Positions 8,846-16,387 of a stretch of 64,000 nucleotides of DNA are shown in pieces (within the stretch, counting starts at the first letter, position 1; every line of letters begins with the position of its first letter). The position numbers were made by a program, and so were the translations under genes. The notes under the pieces were generated by a model. It was not told the origin of the DNA. It saw only the letters and a program-made list of their open reading frames with translations, and did not search any database. Source of the DNA: Spirosoma radiotolerans (GTDB lineage: Bacteria; Bacteroidota; Bacteroidia; Cytophagales; Spirosomataceae); contig NZ_CP010429.1 of NCBI RefSeq assembly GCF_000974425.1, positions 5,379,501 through 5,443,500 of the forward strand, in the 5' to 3' direction.

Positions 8846-9733
8846 ATGATTGCAATCCTTGGAATCACCGGCCAGGTTGGCCAGGTAATCGGGGAACTGT
8901 TGCTCCATCAACACCAACCCATCCGGGCCGTTGTTCGGAATCCGGCCAAGGCAACCCAGTGGGCAGCCCGGGGGGCGGAGGTCGTAGCCGCTGATTTACT
9001 CGATGCAGCCGCGCTCACCCAAGCCTTTCGCGGTACCGAAGCCGTTTTTATTATGACGCCACCGGGGCTGGATTTGGAGAACGTCCTTGAGCAACACCAG
9101 CAGATGGTAGCGGCTATCAGTATGGCATTAAAAAGTGCCCACCCTAAAAAGGTCGTTTATCTCTCCTCCATTGGTGGTCATTTACTCCATGGCACCGGGG
9201 CCATCCGTAAATTGTATGACCTGGAACAGGCGCTTACGCGGCTACCCATACCCACCGCGGGTATCCGGGCGGGCTGGTTTATGGAGAACTTTATCGGCAG
9301 TATTCCGGGGGCGGTTCAATCGGGACAACTACACAGTTTTTTGAACCCTACCGACCTACTTATTCCAATGGTTGCCGTCCAGGATATTGGTCAGCTAGCG
9401 GCTGAACTGCTGACTCAGTCCTGGACGGGAGCCCGTATCCTCGAGCTGGAAGGCCCCTGCCGGTATTCAGCCGACAACGTAGCCTCGATACTGGCCTACC
9501 ATACCGGTCGGCCGATTCGGGCGGTGGCGATCTCACCTGCCGACTATGAACAAACCTATTCGTCGTTTGGCTTCACTCAGGATGCCTCCCGGCTGATGGC
9601 CGAAATGAACGACGGGTTCAACCGACAGTGGATTGTCTTTGAAGGCGGTAAGGCCGAGCCTGTATACGGGGAAACGTTGTTAGAGGACATGCTCAGGACG
9701 CAGGTAACAGAAGGATTAGGGGCGAAGCCGTAA
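8846..9733 (+). CDS. NmrA-like NAD(P)-binding protein
   Basis: 295 residues from MIAILGITGQVGQ, where the Rossmann fold starts; in-frame codons upstream overlap the SDR and are not conserved. The Gly-rich loop GITGQVG is visible, followed by AVVRNPAKATQWAARGAEVVAADL and the NmrA-type VVYLSSIGGHLL. Proteins of this family bind NAD(P)H and are either quinone reductases or redox-sensing regulators. It follows the SDR gene closely and faces the HxlR gene at 9837-10196. Confidence 0.88.
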   Translation: MIAILGITGQVGQVIGELLLHQHQPIRAVVRNPAKATQWAARGAEVVAADLLDAAALTQAFRGTEAVFIMTPPGLDLENVLEQHQQMVAAISMALKSAHPKKVVYLSSIGGHLLHGTGAIRKLYDLEQALTRLPIPTAGIRAGWFMENFIGSIPGAVQSGQLHSFLNPTDLLIPMVAVQDIGQLAAELLTQSWTGARILELEGPCRYSADNVASILAYHTGRPIRAVAISPADYEQTYSSFGFTQDASRLMAEMNDGFNRQWIVFEGGKAEPVYGETLLEDMLRTQVTEGLGAKP

Positions 9734-9836
9734 GCCCTGCCAGGAGAAAACGCCTTCACTAACCCGAAATGCCGGTCTACTATGTCGGGGACAGGGTACG
9801 GGAGCGCTCTTTTTTAGAAGCCTACGACGTATGGCC

Positions 9837-10196
9837 TTATTCGCTCATAATTTTTTGTCGGTGCTTCAACCCAAATTCGATTAAGGCCAGAATCGCAGGC
9901 TCTGCGGCAAAGGCATGCTCGGTAATGGCGTACGTAACGGTAATCGGTTTTGTGTTATTGATCGTTCGGGTGATCAGTCGATTGGCTACTAAGTCCTGCA
10001 ATTCTTCCGCTAACACCTTGGGTGAAATACCGGCTGAACGTTCCTGTAACGCGCTGAATCGCAACGCTCCATGGACGTGTAAGGCCAGTAAAATGCCAAA
10101 TTTCCACTTGCCACTCAAGAGCTCAATGGCATCACGAAGCGCTACCATCTGCTGGTTTAAGCGCTTTTCATCGGGTGTGCATGTTGTCTGGGCCAT
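9837..10196 (-). CDS. HxlR-family transcriptional regulator
   Basis: 119 residues. The winged helix-turn-helix is clear: ELLSGKWKFGILLALHVHG, then RFSALQERSAGISPKVLAEELQDL and the wing LITRTINNTKPITVTYAIT. HxlR proteins are dimeric regulators, several of which respond to electrophiles or formaldehyde. A TTACC-N4-GGTAA palindrome lies 13 nt upstream of its start codon, in the divergent region shared with the F420-type oxidoreductase at 10363, so autoregulation and control of that gene are likely. Confidence 0.92.
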   Translation of the reverse strand: MAQTTCTPDEKRLNQQMVALRDAIELLSGKWKFGILLALHVHGALRFSALQERSAGISPKVLAEELQDLVANRLITRTINNTKPITVTYAITEHAFAAEPAILALIEFGLKHRQKIMSE

Positions 10197-10208
10197 AGTA
10201 ATAGGGAC

Positions 10209-10222
10209 TTACCTACGGGTAA
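10209..10222. promoter_or_regulatory. TTACC-N4-GGTAA palindrome between HxlR and oxidoreductase genes
   Basis: TTACC TACG GGTAA with perfect arms. It is nearly identical to the site at 46272-46285 (TATG core) in front of another HxlR gene. Probable HxlR operator. Confidence 0.7.
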
Positions 10223-10362
10223 CGGATAGTAACGATACGATTCGTTTAAAATAAGTTTGCCCCAGGCTCGCCAACACAACCGTTACGCTAGATCGGGAAC
10301 GCAATCTGGCTGTCGACGATCGGTTGTAGAGAGCCGTTCAGGTAACGAAGTAGGAAATATAG

Positions 10363-11175
10363 ATGAATAGGATGAAGCAACCAATTGGGATCATTGGTAC
10401 CGGGAACGTGGGTAGTGTTTTAGCCAAACGGCTGGTTGCCCTGGGCTACCCGGTTAAGGCGACGAACTCTAGGGGTCCAGGCAGTATGCATGCGTTTGCC
10501 GCCGAGACAGGAACCAAGGCCGTTTCCCTTGACGATATAACGCAGGAGGTGGACATGCTGATCTTGGCGATACCCTTCGGCCGTATCAGTGAGGTGAGTC
10601 GAGGGCTCCAGCTTCCCGAGAAAATCATCGTCGTGGACGCCAGCAACTACTACCCCGATCGGGATGGAGCGATACGGCCAGTCGATCAGGGCTTACCCGA
10701 GAGCGTGTGGACAGCGCAGCAATTGGCTCACCCCGTTGTTAAAGCGTTTAACAGTATTATGGCGTATAGCCTGGATCACAACGCCAGCTCCGGTCAGGTT
10801 GATCACCGAATTGCCTTGCCGGTTTCGGGGGATGATCCCCTCGCCCGGGCAACGGTTGGGGCGTTGGTGAAAGCGCTTGGCTTCGCCAGCTACGATGCGG
10901 GTGGGTTAGCGGCTTCCTGGCGGCAGCAGCCTGGCCAGCCCGCTTACTGCACGGACGCTTCGCTGGATGAATTACCGGTTCTGTTAAGCAAAGCGAATCC
11001 AACGCGGGCTGCTCAACGACGTGATCAAGCCGTGCAGGCCATGGCCAGGCTTCCCTCGACGTTTCCGCCCCAGAAATTGATCCGCGTTTCCCGGCTCTCG
11101 GCGGGTTTGGACCGGTTCAAGTGGTCAAGCTGGTCGGCACTGATTCATCTGGGGTACAGCCTGCTGCGTGCTTAG
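10363..11175 (+). CDS. NADPH-dependent F420 reductase-type / NAD(P)-binding oxidoreductase
   Basis: 270 residues. The N-terminal Rossmann fold is obvious (GIIGTGNVGSVLAKRLVALGYPVKATNSRG), with LILAIPFGRISEVSRG and VVDASNYYPDRDG typical of the F420-dependent NADP reductase family (NADP_oxidored). The C-terminal ~100 residues (PGQPAYCTDASLDELPVLL onward) are a helical domain seen in Bacteroidota homologues. The cofactor partner is uncertain; this phylum generally lacks F420. It is divergent from an HxlR regulator and probably controlled by it. A second ATG at 10372 is possible. Confidence 0.85.
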   Translation: MNRMKQPIGIIGTGNVGSVLAKRLVALGYPVKATNSRGPGSMHAFAAETGTKAVSLDDITQEVDMLILAIPFGRISEVSRGLQLPEKIIVVDASNYYPDRDGAIRPVDQGLPESVWTAQQLAHPVVKAFNSIMAYSLDHNASSGQVDHRIALPVSGDDPLARATVGALVKALGFASYDAGGLAASWRQQPGQPAYCTDASLDELPVLLSKANPTRAAQRRDQAVQAMARLPSTFPPQKLIRVSRLSAGLDRFKWSSWSALIHLGYSLLRA

Positions 11176-11248
11176 CCCGCTATGCTTAACGCAACGGACC
11201 TGTTCCGTCAACAGAACGATCCTGCAGTCTAAGCTAAGGTATGGCTAC

Positions 11249-11719
11249 TTAGTCTTGCTGGCGGGCATCTTCATACGCCTGGTTAACCAGGTTCGAATTG
11301 CCTTCCTCAAAGACCGGCGTCATTTGCAAACGGGTAATCTTCCAAACGCCATCCTGCTTGATCAACCGGTGCTCATACCGGGCGTAAATAAACCAGTAGT
11401 CTTCACCCACACTGACCGCTTGGCGATGTAACGCTCTACCGTAGGAGTAAACATGCGCTTGCTGCTGATCCAAGGTGACTTCATGGTTAAATGACATATG
11501 CATCGTTATCATGTCTTGGTAGGCTACCTTGGCCCAGGCCACCAGGTCATCGGCCTTAATGGTCTGTGCTGGTTTGACCCCGCCAAAATCAATGGTCAAT
11601 TCATCGGCGAGTAAGGTACGCCAGTGGGTAAAGTCTTTTCGGTCCGTGGCATTGAGTCCCTCAACCAGCGATTGAATGACGGTGATGGTGTCGGTTGTTT
11701 GCTCCTGAATAGTTTCCAT
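11249..11719 (-). CDS. SnoaL-like / NTF2-fold protein
   Basis: 156 residues from METIQEQTTD. It has the NTF2/SnoaL pattern: an N-terminal helix, WRTLLADELTIDFGG, then strands including HMSFNHEVTLDQQQAHVYSY and the end strand DGVWKITRLQMTPVF. Such small proteins are enzymes or ligand-binding domains, often next to oxidoreductases. It is divergent from the HxlR gene at 11786, with a 66-nt shared upstream region, and ends close to the F420-type oxidoreductase on the opposite strand. The ORF reaches 20 codons further upstream, across the HxlR start, so this ATG is chosen. Confidence 0.85.
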   Translation of the reverse strand: METIQEQTTDTITVIQSLVEGLNATDRKDFTHWRTLLADELTIDFGGVKPAQTIKADDLVAWAKVAYQDMITMHMSFNHEVTLDQQQAHVYSYGRALHRQAVSVGEDYWFIYARYEHRLIKQDGVWKITRLQMTPVFEEGNSNLVNQAYEDARQQD

Positions 11720-11785
11720 ACCTTTGTTTTTTTGTTTCAGCAAACGTAGCGTAGGGCAAGGAAGGGGGCAATAACTCACCCGAAA

Positions 11786-12160
11786 ATGAGTAGGGATATG
11801 GCAACGATTAAAAAAGTAAATTCATCCACGAGTCTGAACGAAGCGGTGCTGGAAGAGGCCTGTCGTTTCAATGAAGTCATGCGGCTGATTGCTCCCCAAT
11901 GGAAGATGCAACTTCTGTTTTCGATCCAGTGGGGAGACAACCGGTTTAGCTTATTGAAAAAAGTATACCCTTCTCTTTCGGACCAAATGCTCAGTAAACG
12001 GCTGACCGAGTTGACCAAGGAGGGGTTTGTCAACAAAGTGACCGCTGCTGACCCCAAGCATGTGGTGGTGACGTATTATCTGACCCAAAAGGCCGACGAA
12101 CTACTAACCCTGGTTCCCCGCTTCTGCGAGTGGGGCGAAAAGTGGCTTGGGTCGGACTAA
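11786..12160 (+). CDS. HxlR-family transcriptional regulator
   Basis: 124 residues. The winged helix region reads NEVMRLIAPQWKMQLLFSIQWG, then RFSLLKKVYPSLSDQMLSKRLTELTKEGFV, with a wing VVTYYLTQKADELL. It probably regulates itself and the divergent SnoaL-like gene. The start may be 11786, or 11798 with AGGGA in front. An imperfect palindrome ACTCA-N8-TGAGT (11774-11791) overlaps the first start and could be its operator; it differs from the TTACC type. Confidence 0.9.
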   Translation: MSRDMATIKKVNSSTSLNEAVLEEACRFNEVMRLIAPQWKMQLLFSIQWGDNRFSLLKKVYPSLSDQMLSKRLTELTKEGFVNKVTAADPKHVVVTYYLTQKADELLTLVPRFCEWGEKWLGSD

Positions 12161-12375
12161 CAACCCGGGGATGTAACCCTTACCCATCAACAGTACGACG
12201 CTTGATGAGACAACGTGTCATTGACGAAAAGCCACAGTGGTTCTGCCACTGCGACGTATACGGGCAGAAGCAGCAGGTGCAGAGACGCTCGCGACAACGC
12301 TGCCTGTTTATTCAGATCAGTAGTCATTCAAGCCGAAAGTGGTAGCGTAACCGTTCGTAAACCAGGTACTTCATT
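12161..12375. other. Gap between HxlR and Crp/Fnr genes
   Basis: No supported gene. GC-rich, no clear repeat or RNA. The minus frame could encode a hydrophobic peptide (ASLHLLLLPVYVAVAEPLWL), but without a credible start I do not call it. Confidence 0.4.
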
Positions 12376-12978
12376 ATGAACCTCGACTTCGCCTTATTTC
12401 ATACCTTCCTGAACCAATACCAGCAGATTCCGGCTACTGATTTTGACCTGATTTGTCAGCATATGCAGTGGCGGACAATAAAGGCGGGGGACCACCTATT
12501 GGAACAGGGCAAAACAGCCCGGGAATTGTTTTTTGTCACCAACGGCATTTTGAAAATTATCTCCACCAGCGAGAAAGGTAATGAGGTGATCCAGTTCTTT
12601 GTGAAGGAAAACAAGTTTTGCACGGTCCTCTATAGCTTTATGGGGCAGGTGGTTTCTCAGGAAGGTATTATGGCCGCTACCGACGGGGCGGTCTTTGTCT
12701 TTAGCAGACCCCAGTTACACCGACTCTATCAACAGCTTCCTTCGGTTAAAGAGCTCTTTGAAGGCATCATCCAACAGGCCCTGCTGGATAAGATTCAACT
12801 CCGCAATAGCCTGATGGGTGAAGAAGCGACTACTCGCTACCTTAAATTTATGGCGCAGCACCCTGACATCCTGCAACGGGTTCCTCTGAGCGATGTCGCG
12901 TCCTATCTGGGCATAACCCAGCAATCGCTGAGCCGGATCCGGCGAAACCTCACGTTGTCAGGAACAGGAAACGACTGA
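12376..12978 (+). CDS. Crp/Fnr-family transcriptional regulator
   Basis: 200 residues. The cyclic-nucleotide-binding type barrel spans about residues 25-120 (AGDHLLEQGKTARELFFVTNGILKII). The C-terminal helix-turn-helix is VPLSDVASYLGITQQSLSRIRRNL near residue 175. The phosphate-binding cassette of true cAMP receptors is not evident, as is usual for Bacteroidota members of this group. Such genes often control a neighbouring oxidoreductase; here an SDR gene lies convergent downstream. Confidence 0.92.
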   Translation: MNLDFALFHTFLNQYQQIPATDFDLICQHMQWRTIKAGDHLLEQGKTARELFFVTNGILKIISTSEKGNEVIQFFVKENKFCTVLYSFMGQVVSQEGIMAATDGAVFVFSRPQLHRLYQQLPSVKELFEGIIQQALLDKIQLRNSLMGEEATTRYLKFMAQHPDILQRVPLSDVASYLGITQQSLSRIRRNLTLSGTGND

Positions 12979-13134
12979 TTGTATTCAAGGGGAAGACAAG
13001 TGAGGGAAGCGCTGCTGGCGGGTGCTCAGAAAAAAGTACAGGTACGGGTAGCTCAGTTAAGGCGTACGATTTGTTTTTCCTAAACGGCCTGCTTTACAAA
13101 GTGACACCGGTCATCGTCCGTATTTGTGGATGAC

Positions 13135-13908
13135 TCAGGCTGGCAGTTCTACCCCCGTAAACTCCTTGCACTGGGTGAGGTATCGTTGCTGGATTGTAAC
13201 ATTTCTGGCATCCGGATAAACGGCTTGTGGTTTCTGATGGTAATAATACCCGCCCGATGTGAGCACCTGCGGATCGGTAGCAGAAGCCAGCCACACCTGA
13301 GTTAGTGGCGCTTGCTGTAAACTGTCGGGCGCGTAAGCTCCGCCCATTTTGGTGGCCACCCAGCCAGGCTCCAAGGCATTGCTGAATACGTCTGGCCACA
13401 AGCGAGCAACCGCCAAGGCAAGCAATACATTCTGCAGTTTTGAGTCCGCATAAGCCTGGAAGCCATTCCAGGGCCTTTTCTCCCAGTTAAGATCCCGTAA
13501 GCTGCTGTCCCCATCCCGATGCAGGCCAGAGCTTACATAAATAAGCCGCGAAGGTTTATGGATAAGTGCCGTTAGCAGATAGGGCGCCAGACTATTGATA
13601 GCCAGCACGTGGGACAGGCCATCGACGGTGGTGATCCGGTTGGGTTCCCGATAACCGACGGCGGCATTATGAATGATGGCGTCGAACTGTCCTAATCTAT
13701 TGACCTGCTCAGCTAGACCGACCGTCTGGGTCAGGCTAGAGAGATCGGCGATGAGCACAGTTTCTGCCGAAGGGTTGGCTTTCCGGGCTATCTCTGCCCG
13801 TTGTTCATTGCGGGCATGAAGAACAACCTGATGGCCTTCCCCTAGCAAAAGCGCGGCTGCCATTTTGCCCAGCCCATCCGAGGAGCCAGTAATAAAGATA
13901 CGAGCCAT
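13135..13908 (-). CDS. Short-chain dehydrogenase/reductase (SDR)
   Basis: 257 residues from MARIFITGSSDGLGKMAAAL, with the dinucleotide loop TGSSDGLG. The NAG-like motif is IIHNAAVGY; the catalytic region is LIYVSSGLH and, further on, YADSKLQNVLLALA (YxxxK present). The overall pattern is of retinol dehydrogenase-like SDRs. The gene reads towards Crp/Fnr, and a TTACC-N4-GGTAA palindrome lies about 110 nt upstream of the start, suggesting shared control with the redox genes at 8-10 kb. Confidence 0.9.
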   Translation of the reverse strand: MARIFITGSSDGLGKMAAALLLGEGHQVVLHARNEQRAEIARKANPSAETVLIADLSSLTQTVGLAEQVNRLGQFDAIIHNAAVGYREPNRITTVDGLSHVLAINSLAPYLLTALIHKPSRLIYVSSGLHRDGDSSLRDLNWEKRPWNGFQAYADSKLQNVLLALAVARLWPDVFSNALEPGWVATKMGGAYAPDSLQQAPLTQVWLASATDPQVLTSGGYYYHQKPQAVYPDARNVTIQQRYLTQCKEFTGVELPA

Positions 13909-14014
13909 CCGTAAGTAATTAACCAAGTCAATTTATTTAGCCCCTCTCCTTATTGGAGGCATAACTGGGGGGTTATATCGTCGACAAAGTTCCGCATGTG
14001 TGACTGAATACGAG

Positions 14015-14028
14015 TTACCAAATGGTAA
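14015..14028. promoter_or_regulatory. TTACC-N4-GGTAA palindrome upstream of SDR gene
   Basis: TTACC AAAT GGTAA with perfect arms, about 107 nt before the SDR start at 13908. Same consensus as the sites at 8006, 10209, 46254 and 46272. Confidence 0.55.
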
Positions 14029-14145
14029 AAAGAGGCTGCTGAAGGATACATTTCTCTTCGTAGGACCAGGGTAAGTCAATTTACCAGCGACGCACACGAA
14101 TTAGCGAAGGTGCCCTCCAATATGATACAATGGCGTTTACCATAA

Positions 14146-14243
14146 CGTCCGAATTAATGAGCGGCTACAAGAATACTCCGTCGTCTCAGACGGGAGCCTA
14201 TTTATGAACGTTTCCTCGTCTCACTTGGGAGCGTTTTAAGAAC
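14146..14243 (+). repeat. Dispersed intergenic repeat, copy 3 (tandem double form)
   Basis: Two consecutive units: TCTCA at 14184 followed by CGGGAGCC, and TCTCA at 14219 followed by TGGGAGCGTTTT and TAAGA. The preceding CCGAATTAATGAGC is shared with the copy at 18.79 kb. It lies between divergent genes. Confidence 0.75.
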
Positions 14244-14334
14244 TATAGTTTAATGAATTAACTCAGTAGGGATAATCCAAAAAACTAAATCGGACAATGA
14301 TGATTAGAACGCTGTAGCTTATCTTTACTCTTAT

Positions 14335-15561
14335 ATGGTTGATAGTCCTGAAACGCTCGATAATGAAGCCATTTTCCGCGCCCTGGTCATGGAATCGCCC
14401 ATTCCGATTGCTCTGCTGGTGGGTCGGGAATTGATTATCACTGTAGCCAATCAAGCTCAGTTAGCCGTATGGGGGAAAGGAGATGCTGTCTTCGGTATGC
14501 CCTTAGCCAAAGCCATCCCCGAGATGGAAGGCCAACCCTTTCTGGCCATCCTGGATGAGGTCTTTACCACGGGCGTTACATTCGCCACCAACAACACCCC
14601 CGCCCAGATGGTAGTCAATGGAGTCTCCAAGACTGTCTATTTTGATTTTTCATTTAAAGCCCTCAAAAACAAGCAGGGGGCGGTGTATGGCATTATAGCG
14701 ACGGGCGTCGAAATTACCCAACAGGTGGCCACTCATCAAGCGCTGCTGTTGAGAGAAGAGCAGTTACATCAGCAATCCAGAGACCTCGACCAACAAGTGG
14801 CTGAGCGAACACTGCAGTTGCAGGATTCGATTCAGGACTTGAAGCGATCTAACCAAAACCTGCAACAGTTTGCCTATATCGCTTCGCACGATTTGCAGGA
14901 GCCACTTCGCAAAGTACAGCAATTCGGTGACCTTCTCCAGGATCAATACCGCACCGAGTTAGGACAAGGCGTGACGTATTTAGAGCGCATGCAGCAGGCA
15001 GCCCATCGGATGTCGAATCTAATTCGAGACTTATTAACCTATTCGCGGATCTCTACCCAACGAGATACCAGTCGGCTGGTATCGCTCACGACGATCGTAA
15101 AAGTGGCGGTCCAGAACGTATCGCCACTGATCCATGAAACAGGTGCAGCCATCCAACTGAGTGACTTGCCTGAGCTAGCCGGTGATGCCTCCCAATTAGA
15201 ACAATTGTTCCAGAATCTGCTCTCCAATGCCCTTAAATTTCGTACTCCAGGCGTGGCACCCCAGATTCAGATCCTGTCGAGTCGTGTGTTGGCCCATGAT
15301 TTACCGAAGGAGTTTAGGCCCCACCGAGCGGTCAGCGGCTATTATCGGATTGACGTAGTAGACAATGGGATTGGTTTTGAGGAGAAATATCTGGATCGCA
15401 TCTTCCAGGTCTTTCAGCGCTTGCATACTCGGAATGAGTATGCCGGAACGGGAATTGGCCTGGCCATTTGTGAGAAAGTGGTAGCCAATCATGGGGGCTG
15501 GTTAACGGCCCAGAGCCAACCGGGCCATGGAGCAACCTTTCGAGTGTACCTGCCCGAATAA
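14335..15561 (+). CDS. PAS-domain sensor histidine kinase
   Basis: 408 residues, no membrane segments. A PAS-type domain occupies about 10-130 (SPIPIALLVGRELIITVANQ). It is followed by a coiled coil (about 140-180) and a HisKA domain with the phospho-acceptor in FAYIASHDLQEPLRKVQQF. The HATPase domain has NLLSNALKF, DNGIGFEEKY and GTGIGLAICEKVV boxes. No receiver domain and no response regulator gene is adjacent, so its partner must be elsewhere. It is a close relative of the kinases at 16388, 31469 and 50409. Confidence 0.93.
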   Translation: MVDSPETLDNEAIFRALVMESPIPIALLVGRELIITVANQAQLAVWGKGDAVFGMPLAKAIPEMEGQPFLAILDEVFTTGVTFATNNTPAQMVVNGVSKTVYFDFSFKALKNKQGAVYGIIATGVEITQQVATHQALLLREEQLHQQSRDLDQQVAERTLQLQDSIQDLKRSNQNLQQFAYIASHDLQEPLRKVQQFGDLLQDQYRTELGQGVTYLERMQQAAHRMSNLIRDLLTYSRISTQRDTSRLVSLTTIVKVAVQNVSPLIHETGAAIQLSDLPELAGDASQLEQLFQNLLSNALKFRTPGVAPQIQILSSRVLAHDLPKEFRPHRAVSGYYRIDVVDNGIGFEEKYLDRIFQVFQRLHTRNEYAGTGIGLAICEKVVANHGGWLTAQSQPGHGATFRVYLPE

Positions 15562-15940
15562 AAGCTGGCTACCGAGCAGTGAAAGGGCTACGATTTGACG
15601 TTCTATTTTGATCGTCTGAGCTGTATAACCTATTACTTTCTAGTTAGTGTAGATGCTCTAAATGAGCGTTCGCTGAGAATAAGCCACGGTCAATCTCAAT
15701 ATAAGCGAATGTAGGCTAGAAAACCTATATTACCAATTTCCATCTCGGGAGAAACCCGCAAAGGGCAGTCAGGATCTTTGCCGCCATTCAATAAGTAGAG
15801 CGGGATCATTCCAACCCTACTAACTCTAAACGAATCAATAAAAGGGAACTGCTGATTTCCTTGTGATGAAAAATCAATATACTTATCTACTTATTCTGCT
15901 GTAGGTTAACATCCTGGATAAGCAAAGCAGCCGGAATCTA
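15562..15940. other. Intergenic stretch, nothing recognised
   Basis: AT-rich sequence after the PAS kinase; no gene, RNA or repeat unit that I can support. Confidence 0.4.
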
Positions 15941-16240
15941 TTGATTCAGTTTGAGGGACCTCTCCTTAACCAGCAACTTGATTCCGCCACTAGCATTGCT
16001 AGTGGGTTACGAATATTGATTGGGCAAGATGCCAATTTTAGGTCTAGTCCTCACCCAGCCGATACGTTTTCCAGCTTTAGATTATACACGCTGGTGGCTG
16101 GCCAACAAAACGTGATTTATCAGCAAGACCCAGTGCAGAATTCACTGTGGCTCAAGCGAAAGCACAATCCTTCGGCTGCTGACTATGGCTGCAAGCAAGT
16201 GGTTTATCCATTGACAATCACGGATGCGTTATTAAAATAA
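15941..16240 (+). CDS. Hypothetical protein, possible gene fragment
   Basis: 99 codons (MIQFEGPLLNQQLDS...). The frame is open a further ~12 codons upstream without an ATG, which suggests either a short cytoplasmic protein or the tail of a larger decayed gene. No family recognised; no signal peptide or membrane segment. It sits alone between two histidine kinase genes. Could be a chance open frame. Confidence 0.3.
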   Translation: MIQFEGPLLNQQLDSATSIASGLRILIGQDANFRSSPHPADTFSSFRLYTLVAGQQNVIYQQDPVQNSLWLKRKHNPSAADYGCKQVVYPLTITDALLK

Positions 16241-16387
16241 AGGCATTACGAGCTTACTTTACTACTATCTATTCTAACAAAGCGGGCGTTGGCGTTTATT
16301 TGCCTGTTATAAAGAGCGTTATGTTGGACAGTTGCTAGAAAACAAGCATCTCTTAAAACCTTAGTGATAGGTAAACTAGTCAATAAG

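Noticed and set aside
9769..10254. 161-codon plus-strand frame over the HxlR gene
   Set aside because: Cysteine/serine-rich shadow; the minus-strand HxlR protein is unambiguous.
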